Shown here: positions 7,678-18,254 of the stretch, piece by piece | Layout: the number at the start of each line of letters is the position of its first letter | How positions within the stretch are numbered: the stretch's first letter is position 1 | Origin: Ignavibacteria bacterium | GTDB lineage: Bacteria > Bacteroidota > Ignavibacteria > Tepidaquicellales > Tepidaquicellaceae | Length of the DNA stretch: 19,986 nt | Reading direction: 5' to 3' | NCBI GenBank assembly: GCA_016710985.1 | Contig: JADJTX010000057.1 | Coordinates: forward strand, 1 to 19,986 | Translations under genes and position numbers: made by a program | Notes under the pieces: generated by a model | What the model was told of the DNA's origin: nothing | Databases searched by the model: none | The model's input: the letters and a program-made list of their open reading frames with translations, nothing else

Positions 7678-7751
7678 TACGCCCGACTGGAATCGAACCA
7701 GTAACCTACAGCTTAGAAGGCTGTTGCTCTATCCGATTGAGCTACGGGCGC
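7678..7751 (-). tRNA. tRNA-Arg, anticodon TCT
   Basis: A full cloverleaf can be drawn on the minus strand. The acceptor stem GCGCCCG pairs with CGGGCGT (terminal G-U), the D arm is GCTC...GAGC, the anticodon stem is ACAGC/GCTGT with loop CTTCTAA, so the anticodon is TCT (plus-strand 7715-7717), reading AGA and AGG. The T arm is ACTGG TTCGATT CCAGT and the discriminator is A. The CCA end is not encoded and must be added by the nucleotidyltransferase. All stems are intact. Confidence 0.97.
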
Positions 7752-7768
7752 GGATTTTAAAATTTTTA

Positions 7769-7797
7769 CAATTTTACAGCTAAGATTAAAATTGCAA
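7769..7797 (-). promoter_or_regulatory. Possible promoter of tRNA-Arg
   Basis: On the minus strand TTG (7797-7795), an 18-nt spacer and TAAAATTG (7776-7769) match the TTG / TAnnTTTG pattern with one mismatch, placed so that transcription would begin about 10 nt before the tRNA 5' end. In AT-rich DNA such a match is weak evidence. Confidence 0.3.
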
Positions 7798-7863
7798 TAC
7801 GCAAAGTAATGAATTTAAAAACTCTTTCAATCTTAAATTATATTCATTACATTTTTTGATCTG

Positions 7864-10800
7864 TTAGATATCAAATCCAAAGAGCATTCCGAAATAAAAT
7901 TCCAGTCTTTACCGTATGTGAAAAGCTCATCATTATAAACATTTGAAAACTGATTAAAACCGTAAGCAGCATCAAAAAAATATACTTGTAGGAAATACAT
8001 AAAATGAAAATGCCTGCAGTCTTAACTGTGCGCCTATGTCTGTCTTGAACTGATCTAGTTTTGTCGCGTTGCCGTTCCAGGCATTCCCAAAATCCCCGTA
8101 TATCGAAAGATAAAGTTTATCAGATACAATGGGAGATATTCCGTGTCAATCTTTTGAATCAGAGGCATCCGGTATGTTAAATTTGCAACAGCCATTCTTC
8201 CTCCGCCAACTGCGTAAAAGGATATCCTTTCATTCCCGGTAACCCTGAAGCATAATAATCATAAAATGATTCAACTGGAGGACCAAATATAGTTCCGCCG
8301 GTTAATTTTAAAGTTAATGAATGTCTGTTATTGAATAGACCAAAACCTTGTGATAACTCCCCGAATAATTTATTAAGGTTTCGGGTTTCGTAATTGGTTG
8401 GAGAGACAGACCCGTCATCATTTACCTGTATTGAAGGATTGATATTGCTGATTTCATAATCATATCGGACGTCTATATTTCTTCCTATCGGATTAATATC
8501 AGAATTCCTGTTTGGTAATGTATAACTGTAGTTATAAGAAAGAAAAAAATCATTTGCTTTGAAATAGGTTTCATGGTAGATCGGACAGAAATTCCGCTGC
8601 CCGGTATTGCAAATGCATCAGGTCATAATCATATTGTGAGAAAATATAACCTGCATCTACAAGATGGTTATTGTTGATGATATTAAAAGCCATGCTGAAA
8701 TCAAATGATAAGAGATCATAAGTAATGTCATCTGCAATTGTATCTGTTGGAAATCCAATATTTACAGTAGAGTTTCTAGTGACATTATAACCGCCGAGTG
8801 TGAACTTTGGTTGAAACTTAACCTGCTTTGTGAAAAAATCCTTGAAGAAAGGAAATCCATTATTGTATTCAAATGTAAGGAACAAATCTCTTTCAGACTG
8901 TGAGTTTATTGATGCACCGCCAAAAATTGAAAACCTGTTTAAGGCTTCATTTGAGAAAAAATACAATCCGGGTTTTATAGCTTCAAAAAAACTGTATTGA
9001 TTAGCTCGTTTATAAGTATCAAATCTCAACACTGGAACTATGGATAAAGGCGTGAACTTGCTGCTGTATGGTTTCTTTTCATACTTGGTTACTTCTTTAT
9101 CGTTGAAATTTTTAAGTTTCACCCAGTTATAATTACTGCCGGCTTTCAATGAATCCTCTGTAGCGTATTTTGGTATCAGTTTATCAGGTTGCTTGCATGA
9201 TCCGAATTCTGTCGGATCCTTCTTTTAAATTCTTTTATCATAGCAATCTTATAACCGGTCGATTTATATGTCGCAAAAGCTATATCACCGGTAGAGTCAA
9301 CAGAAGGCATAAAAGCTCCGCCTAATACATTTGTGATCTGTTTAACTTCATTATTTTCCATATTCATAGAATAAATATTGAAATATCCCGGTTTTGTTGG
9401 ATGAAAAATATAACTTTTTTTCCGTCAGTTGAAAAAACAGGATTTCTATAATCTATTCCTTTTCATCAAGTATGTATCTTATAGCGCCGGATTCAATATC
9501 AATCTCCGCAAGCTTTCTTGATTCTTCGAAAGAATAATCAAAAACAATTTTCTTGCCGTCTCTGGAAAATTTAGGATTATATACCTGTTCGCCGTTATTG
9601 AAAGCTGTGATCGGATCATAATTCTTACCGTTAGCATCAGCGATCTCAAGATTGAGAGTTCCGTCTCTGTTGACAACGAAGCAGATCATCTTTCCGTCCG
9701 GAGAATAAGAAGGAGAGTAAGCTCAGATTCTCAGTTAATCTTTTTTCTTCTTTGATTTGAGATCATATTCATACAGATCATAAATAGTAGCATGATGAAT
9801 GGTCGGGGGTGAATTTCGCTTGGCAAAAATAATTTTCTTGCCGTCAGGTGACCAGCAGTAATTAGTAGCGACAGGTGCAGTAACAAATTCACTCTTTTTC
9901 TTTTTAATATCATAAATGAAAAGTCCTGTAGAGCCATAGTCAAAATCCTGATTGGAAAGATAAGCAATTTTATTACCGTCCGGAGAAAACTGCGGATAAT
10001 AATTTGCAAATCCAATCTCTTCAATTAGTAATCCGTCAATCATACTGCTTCTTACATCAGTAAGTCTGATATCATAATCTTTTTTGAGATATGCTTTCCA
10101 TTCATTGTATAGCTGCTTTCCGTCAATGCCCAATGCCTTTTTTACAGCTCTGTCCATACTGAAGTTTGTAAAGTCTCCTAGGTTTTCTGTTATTTCCTTT
10201 AATTTATTTTCACCGTATTTCTCTGCAATATATCTGGTCAAAGCAAAACCGAGATTATAAATTGATTCAGCTTTTAAACTTGTAATGGAAGAAAACTGAC
10301 CCATCTCTCCCCATGACATTAGGTTATCGTCATTTATATAACTTCTTAAAATCATGTCTCTGTGTGAATCCCAGTATTCATAAGAAAGCTGCTGGCGCTG
10401 ATATTGCGCAGTTCCTTCGGCATACCATGCCGGAACTCCAACTCCTGAAATAGGATATGAAATTATAATATTAGGATATCCGTATAAAACATCAGGTCGG
10501 ATCTCATTTTCATATCCAAGCCATTGAAGATAAATTGCGGGAAGTTTGTTTCCGTATTTTAAAGATGCCCTGTACCTGGATAGCGTGAGTAAACTCGTGA
10601 GTCACAACATTCCGTAGCCAGTTGTGTGTACCCTCTCAGATCATAATCCATACCCGAAGCATAAATCTCGATTCTGTTTCCGAAATAATCCGTCGCACCG
10701 TTGGCAATATCGGAAACGTCATTAATAATAAAAGTTACCCGGTCTTTGAGGTTTGTAATCATACAAAGAGGTGATTGGACCATAAACTTCTTCAGCAATT

Positions 10801-10980
10801 TTTGCAACTGTCTGAGCAGTCCTTTCGGTGCCACTGTGATAATGAACATAAAAGTGTTTCGTTTCTAAAGTGAACCAGTCTAACTCCGGATGAGGATCAA
10901 ATTGAGAATAAACATTTTTAATCGGTAACAGGAGAAAAAAGAGAAATAGGAAAAAAAAACAAGTTTTTAATATTAAACAT
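7864..10980 (-). pseudogene. Secreted gluzincin peptidase / TolB-like PD40 / Omp85-like barrel protein, multiply frameshifted
   Basis: Collinear pieces read as one gene of about 1,030 codons. From the ATG at 10980 come a signal peptide (LFLFFLLLPI...YSQ) and a zinc peptidase domain with HEFTH (10599-10585) in NVVTHEFTHAIQVQ and the downstream glutamate motif WYAEGTAQY (Glu at 10418-10416), the gluzincin / peptidase MA-like arrangement. Six PD40 beta-propeller repeats follow (e.g. YPQFSPDGNKIAYLSN, WSPDGKKIIFAK, YNPKFSRDGKKIVF), then a beta-strand-rich barrel with GLPGMKGYPFYAVGGGRM and LTYRMPL near 8165-8250, like the LRGY region of Omp85 proteins, ending in GMLFGFDI and TAA at 7864. Breaks are visible at an A9 run (10951-10959), near 10745, 10618, 9740, 9728, 9455 and 9395, and several more in the barrel. 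Some annotators call similar proteins 'biopolymer transporter Tol'. The role is unknown; surface proteolysis or outer-membrane assembly quality control is speculation. It is divergent from sprA. Confidence 0.8.
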
Positions 10981-11013
10981 TGAATGTTAAATTTTTAATA
11001 ATTATAATTGGAA

Positions 11014-11021
11014 CAAATTTA
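11014..11021 (-). promoter_or_regulatory. Possible -7 element for the peptidase/TolB/barrel gene
   Basis: TAAATTTG on the minus strand matches TAnnTTTG exactly and would place the transcription start about 27 nt before the ATG at 10980. No TTG lies at the expected distance upstream, so this is a partial match only. The divergent spacer 10981-11151 shows no comparable site facing sprA. Confidence 0.35.
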
Positions 11022-11151
11022 GGAATATAAATCTTGAAAAGAGAGTTAAATTCGGTAAGAAATTGTCTATAGTTTAAAGAAGTTAATTTAAAAATTAAAA
11101 ATAAGCTTATTGATAAAACAATACATTTTTGCAATTTTAACAACACATTAA

Positions 11152-14100
11152 TTGAATTTCAATTCAGTTAAAACAAAGTAACAGTTTTTAATTACACATC
11201 GGTTCCGATAATAATAATAATTCTATTTGTTATTAGCAATGTTTCTTTTTCTCAAGGCAGAAGAAATACTGGTAATACCAATTTTAATTATGTCAAAACA
11301 AATCCTAATGATACAGGCAGCGTTGTTTCTGAAGATTCATTGCTCTCAAATGAGGTTAAGAGTGAATTTGTAGGGGATTCGACCGTGCGTATTAAATATT
11401 TTACTTATGTACCTGAGTATTCATTCGGTACATATCTTTCAGCACCAAAATCACCTTTCTTACTTGGAGAAGCATCCAGTATTAAAAAAGAATTAACCTT
11501 TGACAGTTCGGGGAATGTAGTAGTTACAGAAACTCTGGATGGACATCCTATTCGCGCCCCGCTCGTGCTTTCTTGATAATTATATTGCCGACAGAAGTTT
11601 TATAAATAATCAAAAATCGTTTGAAGAAATAGTTGCTAATAAATTTCAGGGTAATACAAAAGATGATATCAGTAAACTTTTTGAGAAAATAACAGACATA
11701 ACAATTCCGCTTCCGTTTACTTCGGAAAGTATTTTCAGTCCGCCTACACTTAGTTTAAAAATAAACGGCGCTGTTGACATTACGGCATCTTATCAGAATA
11801 ATACCAGTGATCAGACTATCATATCCGAGTCAGTAATTCAAACAACAGTATAAATTTCAAACAAGAAGTACAGCTTACTGCAAAAGGTACAGTCGGAGAT
11901 AAATTATTTATTGATGCGGATTATAATACTCAGAGATTGTTTGATTTTGAAAATCAATTAAAGATCAAATATGAAGGCTATGCTGATGAAGTAGTAAAAG
12001 AATAGAAGGGGGGTAACGTATCGCTTCAGACTAATTCAGGTTTGATAGGATTTTCTCAGGCTTTGTTTGGAGTGATAGGTGAGTTTCAGCTCGGAGCTCT
12101 ACAGCTATCTGCAGTTGTTTCACAGAAAAAAGTAAGACTGAAGTTAAGGATTACAGCGGGAGGAGCTGTAGATCAGGAGTTTAATCTGAAAGTATGGGAT
12201 TATTCGGATAATCATTATTTCCTGGATACAGCATATAAAGTCAGTTTCCTTGATTATTTTAACAGTACAAGTATAAGTCAGCAGACGAGTGATCTGAGTG
12301 TAGATGAAAATTCTTTTGAAGTGTGGGTGCAGACTGATGTTACTACCACAGGATACAGAAGAGCCGGTTTGCATGTTGATCTTGGTCCAATTCCTCAGGA
12401 AACAGGTAAATATAATGATTCTTTAAAATCAGTTCCAAATCCGCAACAGGGAATAAGCGCATACGGTGTTGTGAGAAAACTAGAACCTTCCGAGTATTCA
12501 TTAAACAAGTTCGCCGGTTTTGTAACTCTGAAGATAAGTTTACCTGATAATTATTTTGCAGGTGTTGCTTATAAAAAGAACAACTACAGGTCAGCAGTAT
12601 GGTACTATAAGCACTGATACAAATGTAAGATCAACAGATACTCTTGTACTTAAAATGATAAAGGTAAGTACTCTTATTCCTGCTAACACACATGCATGGG
12701 AATTAAAGATGAAAAATATTTACCGGCTTCCGGTTCAAAAATTGTCAGAGATGGATTTGATTTTCAGATCAGATATGTAAATGAAGGAGTTTATAATCCT
12801 ACTTATCCTATTCAGAATCTGAATGCATACATTATAACAATAATGGGACTGGATAAATATTCGAACGGGCGGAGCGGGGGACCGGATAACCTTTTTGATT
12901 TTTTACCCGGAGCTACTATTGACACCGAAAACGGTTATATTATTTTCCCTACTCTTAAGCCATTTCTAAATAATCTGAGAGATACGATAAACGGAATTAC
13001 AATTGACTCTGCAACTTACTGGTATCCTCAGATATATACAGAGCTGAAAGCAAATTCCAGACTACTTCCCAATTCCAATAATTATGTCATGACCGGCCAA
13101 GCAAGAGGCGAACAGAGGAATCAGTAATACTATTAATCTTGGATTTAATATTGTACAGGGAAGTGTGATCGTAAAGATCGGTGAAAGAAATCTTGAAGTT
13201 AATTCAGATTATACAGTTGATTATTCTACCGGTACGGTCGTGATACGGAATGCGGCAGCGCTGCTGTCAAAAGATCTGCGGATATCTTACGAAACAAATG
13301 ATCTCTTTACGCTCGCGTCCAAGACGTTTTTAGGCTTTAAAGGTGATTTTAAGATATCGGATAAGAGCAGTCTCGGATTTACATTTGTAAATCTTAATCA
13401 GCAGACACTCAATGATAAAGTAAGAATTGGCGAAGAGCCTACAAATAATTCCTATGTTCGGTTTGAATATTCAAACTGAATTTAATTCAGGCTTATTAAC
13501 TAATCTTGTAAATCTTCTTCCCGGATATAATACAAAAAGTTCCATCTACAATTACGCTCAGAGGTGAGATAGCTTCAATGAATCCTGATCCGAATACCAA
13601 CAAAAGTCTGATCCCTGATGATAACAACGAAGCTGTTGCTTACATTGATGATATGGAAGGTGTAAAGAAAATTGTATCACTCGGCGGTACGTATAATTCC
13701 TGGACAATGGCATCTGTACCGCTGGATGACTTTATCGGACCACCTGTAGACAGTATCAAGCATTCAAAAAGGGCAAAATAAACTGGTACAATATTGCAAA
13801 CAGCGCTTTGCTTACTGACATTTATCAGAATATTGACGTTGCAGGTTAGTCAGGAATTCTGTAACTCCTTTTTATATGACCTATGCGCCTAAGACAAGAG
13901 GTGTGTATAATTATAACCGAAGTTATGATACAATACCTGATCTTGCTACTACTGGAACGGAGTAATGAAATATCTTAATACTACAAGTAATGATCTTGTA
14001 AATGAGAATATAAACTTCATAGAGTTCAGCATGAAGATCCAGAAAGGACCGAATGCAGGAAATGGCGGAAAACTGGTTATTGATCTTGGAAATATTTCTC

Positions 14101-17100
14101 AGGATGCTATACCTAATGGAAAACTTAATACTGAAGACACTCTTGGAAATGGAGAATTGATCACTGCAAATGATATAGGACTTGATTTTATGACTGATGA
14201 TCAGGAGCGGCAGATGTACAGAGATCTTAACGGGGAGCGGATCCTCCAGCAGAAGAGTTTGGTGACCCTGCTCTGGACGATAATGTTTCTACAGGACAGG
14301 TAGATTATGCACGAATCAACGGAACTGAGGTAATATAAATTTCGAAGGAGGTCGAAGACCTGATACGGAAGATCTTAACAAGACAAGTACCGTTGGAAAT
14401 ATAAATGATTATTTCCAGTTCGAAGTCAGTCTTAATACGGAGAATAATCCCTATATAGTCGGGCAGGGAAGTAACGGTTGGTATCAGTTCAAGATACCGC
14501 TTTCGGAATATAAAAAGTCATATGGTAATGCCGTATTCACCAATATTACATATGCAAGAATGTGGATGACGGATCTGCTTGACAGTACAAGTGTTCAGAT
14601 GTATGATATCAGTCTTACAGGAAATCAGTGGGTGAAGCAAGATAAAAATGACACAACTTATAATATCACAGCAGTCAGTATTGAACAGAATCCTCAGACT
14701 TATCAGAGTCCGATTCCCGGAGATGCTTTAAGACAGACAATCAGAGGTCAGAATAATGTAAACACTCTTTCAAACGAGCAGTCTCTTTCAATTGAAGTTT
14801 TTAACCTGAATAACGGTGTAAAGAAAATTGCTAAAAGATTTCAGCAGCGCGCCACTTGATCTTTTCAATTACAGATCAATAAATTATTTGTTAATGGTGA
14901 TCCTTCATTTAATTATACAAACGAAAACATTTGACGCGGTTATGATTGTCAGATTCGGTAATGAATCAAATAACTATTATGAATACAAGAGCGCTATACA
15001 TCCCGATCAGAGACCTGGTCAGCCATGGAATGAACTCAATAATGTAGAGATAAGTTTTGCAGATCTGACTCAGCTTAAGATTGGCAGAGAAACAAATGCT
15101 TACCCGTACAGCAGGATTCTATCAACGGTCCGCCGGGAGCTTCTTACACTGTCTCCAGTAATCCGGATCTCAAATCCATTAAAAAAGATAAAAATTGGTG
15201 CTAAAAAAACCGAAGCGCTTTAAATTCTTCAATAAGCGGAGTGTTTGGTTTAACGAGCTAAGACTTGTTAATGTAATTGATGATAAGATTTGGCCTTTTA
15301 TACTGCAAGCGCAATATGAAGCTTGCGATTTATGGATCTGAATTTTACAATAGCTCAGACAGATCCTTCTTTCACGGACTTGATGCGAGAGTTGGGTCAG
15401 AAACTCTACTTTTGGCTGGGATTTTGATGCAACAATTAATTTAACAGATTCATAAATAATCTTTTTGCTTCAATGATCTCAAAAGGTGGAGTAATTTTAT
15501 CTCACTGCCAATTACGTTCAGGCATTCTGAAAATCTGATCAATCCTCAAGCTATCCCGGTACGGATATTCTGCTTGAAAGGCAGCCGAGGAAAGGTATCA
15601 GAATGTACTCAAGCTTACAGGCTGCGAGAAGCCCAACAATGCAAGAAATAATTTAAATACTGAAGCTCAGACACTGGTCGTTATTAACAGTCTTAATATC
15701 AGTAATATGCAGTTCAATTTTCCAAGTAGAATTTCTCATTAAAGAATTGTCAAAATCAGCTCGATTTAATTTGAATCTGTTTTTGGAAATTCAAGAGACC
15801 TGACCTATCAATACAGGATGAATTCAGATACGACGGCGGAATATCATTCAGGAACGGATTTCGGACTAAGTGAGAAAATCAATTTAAATATTGGTACTCT
15901 ACTTGCCTTTAGAGAAAAATATAAATCTGATAAGATGTATTTCTCCTTCCCATTCATTCCACTGGCTCCTTTATTTGCTCAGAACTTTAATGCAAATACC
16001 ACCTTCAACCGCTCGAAAACAGAATTCAACAGCGGACATTGACTACTGCAGATTTTACTTAAAGGATTTTAGAGCCAACAGGGGATTCAGCTTGACTGGA
16101 AAGTTATTGAGAACTGGATAGTCGATGTTGCGGGAAATTATAACTTCAGAGTAGGTAGTGATCTATCCTCTTGAAGTGGATACCAATTTAACTCAAAGAG
16201 CGGATGATGAAATCTTTAATGACATATTTTTAATAATGGTTTGGTAAACTTTGGTGAAGATATGGATTATACTCAGCAGGTTACGATCAATCCGAGATTT
16301 AATCTTCCCTATATTGATAAGTTCATGGTCCTTGCTGGAAATTATAATGTAAGATACGGATGGATAAATCCTAACCTTAATACGAATGTCGGATATGGAA
16401 CAAGCTATGAGAGTGTTGTTTCGGACAGCGAGTTTAAGACTAAATGGATATTTAATCTTTTTAAAGGTGATGGTGAAAATAAACTAAGGACTGGAGGAAT
16501 AGGAAGGGATTCAACAAATGAAACCGGTAATAGTCAGAGTATTGAAAATATTCTGAAAATATTTAAGTCATTTGTTTGAATGATATAAGCATTACATATT
16601 CTCAGAATAACGGAGTTGCCAACAGTGGAGTACTGGGCAATCCCCGGATTCGGAAATTTCTGGTTCTATCCGAGCTCACAGGAGCAGTACGGTCCTTCAA
16701 GGTCTTATCAGATGGGCTTTGGTCTTTATCCGGGTGAAGAGCGCCAAATCTTACGCAAATATCTGATGTTTACAGACAGGGAAATGAACTAGGATTCTCA
16801 ACAACTTTGAATCCTGTATTACCGGAAAATATTACAATGTCTCTTAATTTTAAAACAAGATGGGGATTCACAAATAATCTTATATATTTTAATGCAACTG
16901 CCAGTTTTGTAGGTTCGCCACGAGTAAAACCAGTTCATATACTGAAGGTAATTTCTATTTTTCTTTTCGGGTGATGTGGAAAATTTCTTATTCTTATGAT
17001 CCCAGGAAATCCAACATCTAACAGACAAAATCTTACCAATTCATTTAAAAGTGACATAATTCATTCCCATTTCCAAACTGGACACTTACATTCTCAGGAC

Positions 17101-17713
17101 TCCGAAAAGTTTTTTGTTTGCTGACTTTGCCAAATTCCGTAACTTTGGATAATAGTTTTATTTCAGAATACACAGAAAGCAAACTAGTTGATATCAACAG
17201 TATTGATATTCCGAATGCGCAGACAGTTACTCACATTTAGTCCTCTGATAGGATTGAATTTTAATTTCAAAGAAGTAATGGGAGGTAATCTGACCTCTAC
17301 GATCAGAATAAATTCGGCTGTAAGCTATAGTTTGAATCAATTGGCGCGAATATTCAGACTTTGAATACTAATGAATGGAGTATCAATGCGAATTTTGCCA
17401 AGTCAGGATTCAATCTGCCTTTATTCGGACTCTCTTTATCAAATGATATTGCCTTTGCTTTAACAATTTCAAAACTGACAAACGAACCTGTTAATTATGA
17501 ATATGGAACTTCAGGTAATGGAAACAAGATAGCCGGAAACGGGTCAACTGTCACAACTGTTAATCCTTCTGTTCAGTATTCTTTAAGTACTAAAGTGACC
17601 ATGCAGTTATTCTACAGATACATCAGCACAAATCCTACAGGAAATACTGCTACTACAGTACCGAGAACTTCCAAAGAAGTAGAGGTCTGAACATCAGGAT
17701 TCTGATTCAGTAA
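11152..17713 (+). pseudogene. sprA: SprA (Sov) Type IX secretion outer-membrane translocon, multiply frameshifted
   Basis: SprA forms the giant outer-membrane barrel through which Type IX substrates leave the cell. The gene spans about 2,190 codons, close to known SprA (about 2,400). An Ile-rich signal segment (IIIIILFVISNVSFSQG) comes first, followed by family stretches LDGHPIRAPLV, FKQEVQLTAKGTVGDKLFID, DYNTQRLFDFENQLKIKYEG, EGGNVSLQTNSGLIG, NLKVWDYSDNHYFLDTAYK, the diagnostic FEGGRRPDTEDLNK (from 14341), NPYIVGQGSNGWYQFKIPL, TDPSFHGLDARVGS (about 15360), PITFRHSENLINPQ (about 15510) and a C-terminal GLNIRILIQ with TAA at 17711-17713. The frame changes well over a dozen times; many changes sit at short homopolymers, and 15230-15810 is worst. 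The start is uncertain: a TTG at 11152 is possible with one indel near 11178. Whether the gene is dead or only poorly sequenced cannot be told here. Confidence 0.9.
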
Positions 17714-17952
17714 AGAAGTGTACTTCCCTCTGTTAAATTATGTACAGCAATGGATTAAAACACTTTTTTGTTAAGGAAGAATGTCAGTTAATAAAACACA
17801 ATTTATCACATCTGTCAAAGTTTTAATACGTGTTGAAAAATTTGATAAAGATTTATATTAAAAGATAATTTTTGATTTCCCGAAATAGCCTCACCGAGCC
17901 CTCAACCTGTACTAACCAATTTCATTTTTCTCAAGAATAAAAAAAATTTTAA

Positions 17953-18001
17953 CACAGAGAAGCAGAGAATACGTAAAAATTAAAATCTCTGCTTCTCTGT
18001 G
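17953..18001. repeat. Perfect 16-bp inverted repeat, dispersed-repeat-like hairpin
   Basis: CACAGAGAAGCAGAGA (17953-17968) is exactly mirrored by TCTCTGCTTCTCTGTG (17986-18001), with a 17-nt AT-rich loop. The right arm continues as GCTCTGCGTTT, which echoes the same CAGAG word. It is flanked by A/T runs. It could end both convergent transcripts, and its GAGA/CAGAG composition resembles repeats I have seen scattered between genes of Bacteroidota-like genomes. It is unlike the surrounding DNA. Confidence 0.75.
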
Positions 18002-18225
18002 GCTCTGCGTTTAAAAAACAAGATAACTTCTTTAAAAGGAAGGGTTTTGGAGAGGGTTTATTATGATTGTTATCAGCTTAATAATTTAATATATCATTAA
18101 AATTATTTTTTTTATTACAATGAAAACATTTTGGACGGATGTGACAATTGATCCAGACTTTCTGTTGTTCACACTTGCATTAAAATTTGAAATATTTCCC
18201 GATATTTAACAGCCGGTTAATTTCA

Positions 18226-18250
18226 AAATCCCAAATCCCAAATCCCAAAT
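18226..18250 (-). repeat. 7-nt tandem array (ATTTGGG)3 after the BMP gene stop codon
   Basis: On the plus strand AAATCCC occurs three times without error plus AAAT (18226-18250). On the minus strand this is ATTTGGG repeated, starting 4 nt after the TGA of the BMP lipoprotein gene. It is the most regular of the three heptamer arrays in the window. Confidence 0.8.
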
Positions 18251-18254
18251 GTGT

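Larger units (their letters stand above)
17714..18254. other. 541-bp non-coding spacer between sprA and the BMP lipoprotein gene
   Basis: No credible gene in either strand. It lies between the convergent ends of sprA and the nucleoside-binding lipoprotein gene. It contains a perfect 16-bp inverted repeat (17953-18001) and a heptamer array (18226-18250), entered separately; the rest is AT-rich and unremarkable. The longest tidy reading is a 29-codon frame at 18120-18209, which I do not call. Confidence 0.7.

Noticed and set aside
15230..15810. A separate non-coding region or insertion in the middle of sprA
   Set aside because: Although no frame is open for long, shifted-frame translation gives SprA segments in order (TDPSFHGLDARVGS, then PITFRHSENLINPQ), so it is damaged sprA sequence, not inserted DNA.
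18120..18209. 29-codon reading frame starting MKTFWTDVTIDPDF
   Set aside because: Short, no ribosome binding site, no recognisable motif and a poly-T run just upstream; expected by chance in a 541-bp spacer.
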